From Chloroflexota bacterium (GTDB lineage Bacteria > Chloroflexota > Anaerolineae > Anaerolineales > Villigracilaceae), in contig JACPVC010000033.1 in assembly GCA_016191955.1 (NCBI GenBank), forward strand, positions 1 through 49,081: 49,081 nt of DNA. Direction: 5' to 3'. The notes under the pieces were generated by a model. That model saw nothing but the letters and a program-made list of their open reading frames with translations, was not told where the DNA came from and made no database searches. A program made the position numbers and the translations under genes. Positions 8,254-14,934 of this stretch are shown in pieces (position 1 is the stretch's first letter; every line of letters starts with the position of its first letter).

Positions 8254-9063
8254 TCAGTCGCGCAGGTGCTTTTCTAATTTTTTGAAATCGATCCGAGCGG
8301 TCATGTCCAAGTCTAAGGGAGTGACGGCGACCATTTTTTTGGTGCGCAGAACATACACGTCGGTGTCTTCCTGTTCATGCGGCAGGTTGTTATCGTGGGC
8401 GTATCCCATGGGACCCGGCACATCCCATGAATCGCGTTTGGCGGGGGTGGGTTTGTAGTATCGGAGGCGGGAAAGCCTGGCAATTTGCCACTCCGTTTCC
8501 GGCGTGGCGTGACGCGGCACTTCCACTTTCAACAGGTCCACGCCGTCGAATAATTTCTTTTCCAACATCAGGCGGGCAAAGTAGCCGGTGAAATATCCGG
8601 CGGCGGAGAAGTCTACATCTTCGGAATAACTGAGGTGATGGTGCGGGTCGGTTTCGAGCGAGACGGCAAGGGAGGGAAAACCGAGGTTGGCGGCTTCCAT
8701 TGCCGCTCCCACCGTGCCGGAGATGGTGATGCCCAAACCGACGTTTTCACCGTAGTTGATTCCCGATACGACAATATCCGGTTTGTGCGGGACGATCTCA
8801 AGCACACCGTGCAGGACGGCTTGCGCGGGAGAGCCTCCCACCGCATACACGTCCCATTCCTGACCGTTGACCCGGACCTGTTCCTTTTGAATGATCCCGT
8901 CTGACGTGCTGGGCAGGCTGCGTCCCATGCCGGTGGATTGGTGGCGCGGCGCGGCGACGGTAACATAGCCGATTTTCGAAAGTTCGCTGGCTGCCGCCCA
9001 CAAGCCCGGCGAGCGAATGCCGTCGTCGTTGGTGAGGAGGATGTGCGGTTTTTTCTTTGTCAT
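8254..9063 (-). CDS. surE: 5'/3'-nucleotidase SurE
   Basis: 269 aa. The family's metal-binding motif TNDDGIRSPG is at the N-terminus, followed by VVAAPRHQSTG-type and SGINYGENVG motifs. It dephosphorylates nucleoside monophosphates, often in stationary-phase or stress physiology. It stands alone, with the promoter expected in the 9064-9210 interval. Confidence 0.93.
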   Translation of the reverse strand: MTKKKPHILLTNDDGIRSPGLWAAASELSKIGYVTVAAPRHQSTGMGRSLPSTSDGIIQKEQVRVNGQEWDVYAVGGSPAQAVLHGVLEIVPHKPDIVVSGINYGENVGLGITISGTVGAAMEAANLGFPSLAVSLETDPHHHLSYSEDVDFSAAGYFTGYFARLMLEKKLFDGVDLLKVEVPRHATPETEWQIARLSRLRYYKPTPAKRDSWDVPGPMGYAHDNNLPHEQEDTDVYVLRTKKMVAVTPLDLDMTARIDFKKLEKHLRD

Positions 9064-9210
9064 GATGGGAGGATTATAAACAAAAAGTAGGTGGTTTCAC
9101 CGTTTCTGTTTCGTGGCGGCTTGAATAATTTCTGTACACGGATTTTATGGACCACACGGATTGGCACAGATATTTAAATTTTCCTCCGTGGATTCCGTGT
9201 TTGTCCGTGT

Positions 9211-9333
9211 ACAAAAAGAAAGCCGCCTTTCATAAAGAAAGACGGCTTCTTGTGCTCCCGGCAGGACTCGAATAATCCCTCGATGGGGCGTGCGACCTAA
9301 AACGAAAACCACCTCTCTTGTGAAAGGTGGTTT
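9211..9333 (-). other. scar: duplicated tRNA-Arg 3' end, each copy followed by its own terminator
   Basis: A 26-bp stretch (9247-9272) repeats exactly the tRNA-Arg 3' region at 9332-9357. On the minus strand each copy is followed by a different hairpin with a T tract: 9306-9333 (AAACCACCT / AGGTGGTTT) behind the intact tRNA, and 9220-9248 (AAGCCGCCTTTC with its partner) behind the fragment. Intact gene with new terminator, then orphan 3' end with old terminator, is what remains if an element integrates at the tRNA 3' end and is later deleted. Confidence 0.6.
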
Positions 9334-9337
9334 CTTG

Positions 9338-9411
9338 TGCTCCCGGCAGGACTCGAACCTGCGACCTATTGCTCCGCAAGCAAGCGCTCTAATCCACTGA
9401 GCTACGAGAGC
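9338..9411 (-). tRNA. tRNA-Arg (anticodon GCG)
   Basis: 74 nt. A cloverleaf folds with acceptor GCTCTCG / CGGGAGC and discriminator A, D arm GCTC...GAGC, anticodon loop TTGCGGA and T arm GCAGG-TTCGAGT-CCTGC. CCA is not encoded. The outermost anticodon-stem pair is a C-T mismatch. A T-rich hairpin terminator follows at 9306-9333. Confidence 0.88.
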
Positions 9412-9504
9412 ATTGACTAAGCGGGTCGTATTTTACTGTAATGCGACAGGACGGTCAAGGTGCTTGACGGTCTGCTCGCCTGCAAGTAAAATCGGCTTCG
9501 CCTT

Positions 9505-9576
9505 GCGGGAGTCGCCAAGTGGTAAGGCATCAGCCTTCCAAGCTGATATTCGTGGGTTCGAATCCCATCTCCCGCT
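9505..9576 (+). tRNA. tRNA-Gly (anticodon TCC)
   Basis: 72 nt. Acceptor GCGGGAG / CTCCCGC, anticodon arm TCAGC-CTTCCAA-GCTGA, T arm GTGGG-TTCGAAT-CCCAT, discriminator T. All arms pair fully. Confidence 0.95.
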
Positions 9577-9654
9577 CTTGTTCAGTGACCGGTGATCAGT
9601 TTCCATCCAGTAGTCAGTACTGGCTCACTGATTGCTGGTTTCTTATTTAGTCAC

Positions 9655-9727
9655 GGGCTCGTGGCGCAGCGGTTAGCGCAGGGAACTCATAATTCCTTGG
9701 TCGTAGGTTCGAATCCTACCGGGCCCA
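9655..9727 (+). tRNA. tRNA with CAT anticodon (elongator Met, or Ile if the wobble C is lysidinylated); prophage target
   Basis: 73 nt. Acceptor GGGCTCG / CGGGCCC, anticodon arm GGGAA-CTCATAA-TTCCT, T arm GTAGG-TTCGAAT-CCTAC, discriminator A. The paired G1-C72 argues against an initiator tRNA. Its 3' half is inside the 38-bp attL core, so the gene stayed intact after phage integration. Confidence 0.95.
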
Positions 9728-9728
9728 C
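9691..9728 (+). repeat. attL core (38-bp direct repeat)
   Basis: It spans the 3' half of the CAT tRNA plus one base and is identical to 18940-18977. Identity ends at mismatches 9690/18939 and 9729/18978. This is the left boundary of the integrated phage. Confidence 0.93.
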
Positions 9729-9729
9729 C

Positions 9730-10227
9730 TAGAAGCGTAAAAAAGGGGCATTTTATGCCAGAGATAACGCGCACTCCACGATAAAACCATAAGCAATTTT
9801 TAGTTATGGTTCATCAGTGGAAGTCATTTTTTAGATCAAGAGAGGGAAAACTTTAGACCAATAAACTTGAATTGCTATCCCATCGTACAGCCTCAAAAAG
9901 TCAACCCGTCCATTAGAACTACTGGGGACTTTTCCAAGTTTATATTCTGGTCCACATAGAAAGCTTTTTCAACTCTCAAACATTTTCCTACACGTGCCCC
10001 AGCAGTACTAATGGCGCAGAGTTGACTTTTTGCTTTTTATCGCAAGTGCCAAAATTGCACGGGGCAACATCCCGCCAGACGATGACCCCGGAGGACAAGA
10101 CGGACTGCCCGCAAAATCGCTTTATATCGCCCCGTGCAAACCCATTTTGTGCGATAAAAAGACCGGCTGTACTTCGTCAAGAGATTGCCAGACTTACAGG
10201 TACAATCCGGTCAATTCCCGCAAACCC
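9730..10227. other. phage intergenic region between attL and integrase (possible origin/packaging region)
   Basis: 498 bp with no credible gene. In the excised circle it would join the short 18902-18939 stretch, giving the largest non-coding interval of the phage. It holds a GGCAT-TTT-ATGCC hairpin near 9748, an 8-bp hairpin (9785-9792 with 9804-9811), and a long interrupted inverted repeat (10033-10161). Open frames crossing it run antisense into the integrase and are not convincing. Confidence 0.6.
10033..10161. repeat. nested two-step inverted repeat in the phage intergenic region
   Basis: Outer arms CTTTTTATCGCA (10033-10044) and its complement (10150-10161), and inner arms TTGCACGGGGC (10055-10065) and its complement (10129-10139), are separated by unpaired 10-nt internal-loop strands and a 63-nt GC-rich apical part. 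A long structure like this in the main intergenic region suits a packaging signal, a single-strand origin or a structured RNA. Confidence 0.65.
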
Positions 10228-11181
10228 TCAGAGAGAATTTATCTCGTCCTGAACGTCAAGATCATCGAGGATAGAATAAATACTATCAGTAGTTTTGATG
10301 GATGTATGCATAAGATTTTGACTGATGGCTTTCAATGTTTTCACGGTTTTGGCTTGCTTCAAAGCGTACACCGCAAACCCATGCCGGAACTTATGAGGGG
10401 AGTAATAAGACAGACCAACACGCGCTAACCAATCCCGAAGATCATGACGCGCCCGAACATGACGATGTTTTCCCACAGCTGATATAGAATCGTCAATTTT
10501 TCCAGTCTCAGGGTCACACGCCGCAAACCAAAAACGAGAGCCAACCGCCCTAACTTCTTTGTCCCATTCCCGGACAACTTCAAGCAGGTCAGGAATATTG
10601 AGTAAAAAGGTAGTCGCATGTTTTTTGAATTTAGTATGAACACCAAGCCGGGGAAACTGCTTTACAGTGAGACGATGTAGATCAACAGCGGACACAGGAA
10701 GGGTTACAAAGGCGCCAATTCTAATCCCGGATAGAAACCAAAAGACAGCCGCCGCCCGGACACGACGATCCCGAATAGTTGCCACAGGAGCCGCCGCAAT
10801 TGCCCGGATTTCTTCGATTGTTACCGCCTGATGTTTTCTATCTTCGATGACCATAGCCGGAACTTTGAGAGTATCCAACCACGCCGGCGACATAGAAAAA
10901 CCGGAACGATGTTTTGAAGCCCACACAAAGAAACGCCGAGCCGCCCGGACAACGTGAGCAGTATAAACAGGAGATAAATTTAGGGACCTCATAGAAGCGG
11001 GAAAAGATGGACGAAAGCCCGGCGACATAGAAAAATGACGATCATCCGCCCACGTGAGAAGATGCGCCAGCCATGTTTTTTCAAGACTGACAGAAGCGAG
11101 AGAAATCAAATCAACTTCACGCCTGTAATCCAGATAAGCCCGAACAACCTTCCAATTTTCACGATTTATCAAGGCTATCAA
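10228..11181 (-). CDS. int: tyrosine recombinase (phage integrase)
   Basis: About 317 aa. The C-terminal catalytic domain has the expected residues in order: Arg in FLSGIRIGAF, Lys in HTKFKKHAT, HxxR in SPHKFRHGFAVYAL, His in NLMHTSIK and nucleophile Tyr in TTDSIYSIL. The N-terminal half is a SAM-like core-binding domain. The first codon of the open frame is TTG at 11181; a second TTG at 11169 has better spacing from GAGGT, so the true start is uncertain by four codons. It lies next to attL and points towards it, as usual for tRNA-targeting integrases. Confidence 0.93.
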   Translation of the reverse strand: MIALINRENWKVVRAYLDYRREVDLISLASVSLEKTWLAHLLTWADDRHFSMSPGFRPSFPASMRSLNLSPVYTAHVVRAARRFFVWASKHRSGFSMSPAWLDTLKVPAMVIEDRKHQAVTIEEIRAIAAAPVATIRDRRVRAAAVFWFLSGIRIGAFVTLPVSAVDLHRLTVKQFPRLGVHTKFKKHATTFLLNIPDLLEVVREWDKEVRAVGSRFWFAACDPETGKIDDSISAVGKHRHVRARHDLRDWLARVGLSYYSPHKFRHGFAVYALKQAKTVKTLKAISQNLMHTSIKTTDSIYSILDDLDVQDEINSL

Positions 11182-11299
11182 ACCTCACATAATACGGAGT
11201 AAGCATAGATGTTTTTACTCCACGTTCCCAATCAAAACGCAAAGCGAACAAAGTAAGAAACCAATATTCATTCCTATAACCACCAGTGAAAAAAACCAT
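11159..11299 (-). CDS. 46-aa phage protein overlapping integrase start, unknown
   Basis: 46 codons, soluble and aromatic-rich (GGYRNEYWFLTLFALRFDW). GAGGT lies just upstream of the ATG. It overlaps the integrase start by 23 nt in another frame and may couple its translation. A competing 31-aa frame starts at 11310 within an ATGA overlap, but it has no separate ribosome-binding site. Confidence 0.5.
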   Translation of the reverse strand: MVFFTGGYRNEYWFLTLFALRFDWERGVKTSMLTPYYVRFDSLDKS

Positions 11300-11306
11300 T
11301 TGAACC

Positions 11307-11699
11307 TCATTTTTCATTTGAAACAATTCTTGAAATTTTGCGCTTGCACTTTGGACACTTGAAAACGTAATAAGAAAGCCCGCCGGATTGTTTCAAGACC
11401 GAGTCCAACATAGGCACAGGCTTTTTACAGGTGAGACAAAATCCCTCATCGACCCCCATAGAAAGCAAAGGATACGTAGAGAAATACCACTCAGCAAATG
11501 ACAGCCCATGAATATAAATCCGACCTGGTGCACGGTCGCGGACAGTTGGACAACCGAGGGGAATATATACGCGGTAGAACTGCCGGACAGTAATTCCCAA
11601 TTCCTCAGCCAATTCCGAAGGGGTATATAACATATCCAAAAGATAATTCAATTTCGCACGTTGAAAACCAGCAAGACGACCTTTCAAAAGCATAGACAT
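11307..11699 (-). CDS. phage helix-turn-helix protein with C-terminal zinc ribbon
   Basis: 130 aa. Residues about 25-70 look like a MerR/excisionase-type helix-turn-helix and wing (TPSELAEELGITVRQFYRVY ... GRIYIHGLSFAEW). The C-terminus has two CxxC pairs (CLTCKKP and CPKCKRK) forming a zinc ribbon. Its ATG overlaps the Rep stop as TAATG. Placed between Rep and integrase, it could be the excisionase or a copy-control regulator. This is inference from context. Confidence 0.75.
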   Translation of the reverse strand: MSMLLKGRLAGFQRAKLNYLLDMLYTPSELAEELGITVRQFYRVYIPLGCPTVRDRAPGRIYIHGLSFAEWYFSTYPLLSMGVDEGFCLTCKKPVPMLDSVLKQSGGLSYYVFKCPKCKRKISRIVSNEK

Positions 11700-12703
11700 T
11701 ATTCAGCCTCAATAAGATCATGAGGAGGTTCAACTAAATCCCAATCTTCTGGAAATTCAGGAGAAAACATGGATATAGAAACATTTTCCAAATCTGAAAA
11801 AGGAGCCCGCATAGCAAGAACAGCAGAATACCGCGACCGGTCACGCAAATTCCGAGCATCCGTAACCATTTGATTTATCATCTGCAATGCTTCAACTTCT
11901 CCCAAAACATCAAACAAGACAGACAGCGCCGGGGAAACCTGATGAGAAAGCCAGTTACGAATTTTTGTAAGAGATATTTTCCGAGCCGCTGAAACAACCA
12001 AATCCGCCCGATCAACAGAACTTATAAATTCATCCCATGGAGACCATGAAGCAAATCGAATAAAATCCAATATATGAGACTTGCCAATCCTTTCCCATTC
12101 CTCATACGAATGAGAAAATAAATCATCGGCGACAGCTTGCGCCCGTTCTTCTTTCAAAACTATTTCTAGGCGAGTAAAGCCACGTTCGTTATAAATACGA
12201 AGAAAACGAGCAGAAGAACGGGAACCGATATAACAAGTATCGGAACCTAAAGAACCATCTTCACGGACATATTCGGGGGAAGATGTAAACGTAAAAGTTT
12301 CTCTTTTTGCATGTGTTGAACAATCTTCATGTAAAGCTCGTTCAAAAAATGCCTTGGGGGAAAATGGGCAATTATCGAAAGCTAAATCAATTCTTGTAAC
12401 CTTGAAAGCCATTTCATTTTCACGAAGATACTCAAAGAATTCAGTAAAACGAGAGGGCAGAACTACATCGCAAGCAGAACCGGGAATTTCAAAGTGAACA
12501 TAGTCATAATTTATAGAAGCTTGTGGAAATGGCATCCAATATAATTTTGACTCTTGCAAAGCTGTATCTATATGCTGAAATCCACGACCAGCCCGAGAAG
12601 TGTTAGTAAGTAAACCTAATTCAAAACTAAAAAAGTAATTCCAGAGTTGAAGAGCAAAGTCATAATCACATTTGACAGTCACGCCAAACCAGTGAATTTT
12701 CAT
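11699..12703 (-). CDS. rolling-circle replication initiator, Rep_trans family
   Basis: 334 aa. Diagnostic motifs are VTRIDLAFDN (about residues 102-111, acidic metal-binding motif) and ARFLRIYNERG ... TRLEIVLKEERA (catalytic region of Rep_trans proteins of pT181-like plasmids and many inoviruses). It nicks the origin to start replication of the double-stranded form. GGTGGAG precedes the ATG, and a GC-rich hairpin (12719-12738) lies directly upstream. The protein is somewhat larger than minimal Rep proteins, with an alpha-helical C-terminal extension. Confidence 0.88.
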   Translation of the reverse strand: MKIHWFGVTVKCDYDFALQLWNYFFSFELGLLTNTSRAGRGFQHIDTALQESKLYWMPFPQASINYDYVHFEIPGSACDVVLPSRFTEFFEYLRENEMAFKVTRIDLAFDNCPFSPKAFFERALHEDCSTHAKRETFTFTSSPEYVREDGSLGSDTCYIGSRSSARFLRIYNERGFTRLEIVLKEERAQAVADDLFSHSYEEWERIGKSHILDFIRFASWSPWDEFISSVDRADLVVSAARKISLTKIRNWLSHQVSPALSVLFDVLGEVEALQMINQMVTDARNLRDRSRYSAVLAMRAPFSDLENVSISMFSPEFPEDWDLVEPPHDLIEAE

Positions 12704-12718
12704 TTTTTATAATCTCCA

Positions 12719-12823
12719 CCCCCCTATTAGTAGGGGGGGTGTTCCTTTCGTTCAATTTTGACAAATAGACAAGACCGCGCGGTCAAACGCGGCGCACCCC
12801 GCAGGGGGCAACCCCCGCGCCGC
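12719..12823. promoter_or_regulatory. cluster of three GC-rich stem-loops between methylase and rep (candidate replication origin)
   Basis: First, CCCCCCTA-TTAG-TAGGGGGG at 12719-12738. Second, a perfect 12-bp palindrome GACCGCGCGGTC at 12773-12784. Third, a compound hairpin with outer arms GCGGCGC (12789-12795) / GCGCCGC (12817-12823) and inner GGGGG-CAA-CCCCC (12804-12816), which can also pair as CCCCGCAGGGG. Such a cluster in otherwise AT-rich phage DNA, next to rep, suits a rolling-circle origin, packaging signal or terminator. Confidence 0.65.
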
Positions 12824-12827
12824 TACT

Positions 12828-13451
12828 TTAGACGCGCGCAGGTTCTATGCCCATTTTGCGGCGAAGTCGTTGACGTTGGGTAAAATTCTGGCCCACATAG
12901 CGACCATCATGCAAAAACGCAGGAACCGGATAGTTCATAAAAAGATATTCCTCAGCCATTCCACGCCGAGTACGCGCCCACCAAGAAATAACCCGCCAAT
13001 CATCGAGCATAGAGAAATACAAAGCTGCAGCATAGTGAGAAATTGCCACCGGGCAGGGAACTTTCTTGACGATATCCAATAGAAATTTATGTTCTTTATC
13101 CGTTCCCAATTCAAATTTGTAAGAAGGGCGAGGATCAGACCGAGAAGAAAACAAATAGGGAGGATCGAGATATACAAATTCAGATCTCACATAGGGATAA
13201 TATCGAAGAAATTCGAGCGCGTCAGACCGCATAAGAACGGTATTTTCCGGCAGGGTACAACCCGTCCAATCCTCAAAACCTACAATAATCTCCATATCGA
13301 GATCCAATAGAAAAGATTTTTCTGCGGGTCGTTTATTGCGAAAGACTGCCCCGGAGCCGAGAAACGGTTCAATATAGACATCATGTAGAGGTATTTCTGA
13401 AATGATGTGCTGATAAGAACCACTTGAGCCTTTTCCGCCGTAATATGTCAT
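12828..13451 (-). CDS. phage DNA N6-adenine methyltransferase (Dam-like, D12 class)
   Basis: About 207 aa from the ATG at 13451, which has GGAGGT upstream and a 4-nt ATGA overlap with the preceding gene; the frame runs 12 codons further upstream. Motifs are TYYGGKGSSG, YIEPFLGSGAVF (AdoMet binding) and YLDPPY (catalytic DPPY). D12 enzymes methylate adenine in short palindromes such as GATC. No cognate nuclease is nearby, so it is probably an orphan methylase for restriction protection or timing of phage replication. Confidence 0.9.
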   Translation of the reverse strand: MTYYGGKGSSGSYQHIISEIPLHDVYIEPFLGSGAVFRNKRPAEKSFLLDLDMEIIVGFEDWTGCTLPENTVLMRSDALEFLRYYPYVRSEFVYLDPPYLFSSRSDPRPSYKFELGTDKEHKFLLDIVKKVPCPVAISHYAAALYFSMLDDWRVISWWARTRRGMAEEYLFMNYPVPAFLHDGRYVGQNFTQRQRLRRKMGIEPARV

Positions 13452-14221
13452 GGCAAAATAACCTCCACCAACATGGGAACTGTCCAATTAAGACGCGCAC
13501 GGTTATCGAGAAAATCAAAATAGATATGTCCTTCGGGTTTGACACAACCACCGCAGTAATCAAGAACGATGTAATCCCCTTTCATGCTATCCGGGGAATG
13601 AACACGAACGGTAGAACCAAGCGGAATATATTCAGCCCACATGAGTGGGACAGCTACGCCATGTCCGATATAGTCAGACCAGGGCAAGCCAGATGCAGTG
13701 GTATCCTCACAATAAGCGTTATCTTTCCAATTCTCAGCAGAACAATTCGGAGGACCAAACGGCGGATAATAGTATGAATACCCAACTGCTAGAAGCCGCC
13801 CAAAATAAGGCTGTTGGGTTGGATAAGGTGTAAAAGTTGGATATGGGGTGTAAGTTGGCTGTATATCAGCCACAGGAAGCCCCGAAGAAGAGACAACAAC
13901 GCCGGAAGGCATAGGAGTTGATCCAACATAGGCATTAGGGTCAGAAGAAGCATAAAAACCGCCTTGATCGTTGAGGGGATAATCCGGTAATGGTGTAGGG
14001 GTCACAGTAAGAGAAGATGCAGACGCGCTTGATCCAGAACTGAAAGGGTCAAAACCAAAATTATCAAATCCCATAAAGCGTAAGATGTACGATCCCATGA
14101 AATAAAGAACCGCCATAGTAGTGATCCAATTAGCGACCCAACGAGGAACAAGAGATATACGGTCACGCCCTTGATATGTCCTTTTAGGATAGACCCGATC
14201 CAAATGTTTCGGCGAGGTCAT
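13448..14221 (-). CDS. membrane-anchored phage protein with 3D/double-psi-barrel-like wall domain
   Basis: 257 aa from the ATG at 14221 (AGGA upstream), overlapping the Zot gene by 38 nt in another frame. A basic N-terminus precedes a transmembrane helix (VANWITTMAVLYFMGSYIL), then a long Ser/Pro/Thr/Tyr linker with TYTPYPTFTPYPT-like repeats. The C-terminal domain of about 110 aa matches the 3D domain layout: a TASG segment, GVAVP, IPLGSTVRV, IVLDYCGG and IYFDF. Two of the three aspartates seem kept; the AVDP aspartate appears lost. The positive-inside rule puts the domain outside, in the cell wall. A local peptidoglycan-remodelling role in virion exit or entry is inferred. Confidence 0.7.
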   Translation of the reverse strand: MTSPKHLDRVYPKRTYQGRDRISLVPRWVANWITTMAVLYFMGSYILRFMGFDNFGFDPFSSGSSASASSLTVTPTPLPDYPLNDQGGFYASSDPNAYVGSTPMPSGVVVSSSGLPVADIQPTYTPYPTFTPYPTQQPYFGRLLAVGYSYYYPPFGPPNCSAENWKDNAYCEDTTASGLPWSDYIGHGVAVPLMWAEYIPLGSTVRVHSPDSMKGDYIVLDYCGGCVKPEGHIYFDFLDNRARLNWTVPMLVEVILP

Positions 14222-14825
14222 CCGCAAGTCCTGTGTATCCAGCTTCGGTTTGCTGTCCTGCTTCTTGCCCTTCCATCTCAGCAAGAATTTTGACAGTCCT
14301 CTCCGCACGTGCAAAAACATCTTCAATACCGCCCGAAGATGTACGGGTCGAATAAGTCCCATGAACCAATTGAGGCAACGCTTGAAGAAAGACAAATTTA
14401 TATTTTTCATCTGCATTTACAACCGCCCTCCACAAAATAAGCGGTATCCCATAATTCTGATAAAAATCAAAACGAGGTCTAATTACAATGTCTTGCAAGT
14501 TCTTATGTGGGAGACGTTTACCAGCAAAAATCGCGTAATAATTCGCTTTACCAGCCGAGCGTGTAATGGCACTAGCAACCTTTGACTGCCTAACATACTC
14601 GCCACCCTCATCAATAATCACAAAAGTTTTGAACAAATCATAGGTTTCGACACTTGTCCAATTCTCAAAGTTATGAGGCACATTCGACATGACCCGCCAG
14701 CCACGGCGCCAATAAAAGAGCGCAATATCAAACGCCAGCCGGGTCTTACCACCAGACAAGGAGCCCGTTATACAAATAATGCGCTCCTGATCCAATTCAT
14801 CAAAAAGCCGAGAACCAAGGATCAT
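14184..14825 (-). CDS. zot: Zot/pI-like morphogenesis ATPase
   Basis: 213 aa from the ATG at 14825, chosen because it follows the 35-aa gene as TAATG; the frame continues upstream through cysteine-rich nonsense. Walker A (TGSLSGGKTRLA) starts near residue 20, and Walker B is FVIIDEGGEY. The layout matches the Zonular occludens toxin/gene I family that powers filamentous phage assembly. Unlike standard pI/Zot proteins, no C-terminal transmembrane helix or external domain is visible; the tail is hydrophilic. Membrane functions may be supplied by the adjacent 35-aa protein and the overlapping wall-domain protein. Confidence 0.88.
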   Translation of the reverse strand: MILGSRLFDELDQERIICITGSLSGGKTRLAFDIALFYWRRGWRVMSNVPHNFENWTSVETYDLFKTFVIIDEGGEYVRQSKVASAITRSAGKANYYAIFAGKRLPHKNLQDIVIRPRFDFYQNYGIPLILWRAVVNADEKYKFVFLQALPQLVHGTYSTRTSSGGIEDVFARAERTVKILAEMEGQEAGQQTEAGYTGLADDLAETFGSGLS

Positions 14826-14932
14826 TACCCCATCCCAATAAAACGAGCAACAAACTTGACAATGAGAACAATCGCAAGAACAATTGCAATGTAGATAAAA
14901 ACTGTAGGTACTGGAATAGTTATAGAAAACAT
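14825..14932 (-). CDS. 35-aa single-helix membrane protein (minor coat or assembly protein)
   Basis: MFSITIPVPTVFIYIA then a continuous hydrophobic helix and a short KFVARFIGMG tail. Its TAA overlaps the Zot ATG (TAATG). Position between pIII-like and Zot genes is where pVI or similar small virion proteins lie in other inoviruses. Function is inferred from position and topology. Confidence 0.7.
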   Translation of the reverse strand: MFSITIPVPTVFIYIAIVLAIVLIVKFVARFIGMG

Positions 14933-14934
14933 GT

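Noticed and set aside
9413-9595. 60-aa open frame across the tRNA-Gly gene
   Set aside because: It runs straight through a tRNA with perfect cloverleaf pairing and has no ribosome-binding site.
10030-10428. 132-aa plus-strand frame in the phage intergenic region
   Set aside because: It covers the long inverted repeat and runs antisense into the integrase; no start signal or recognisable composition.
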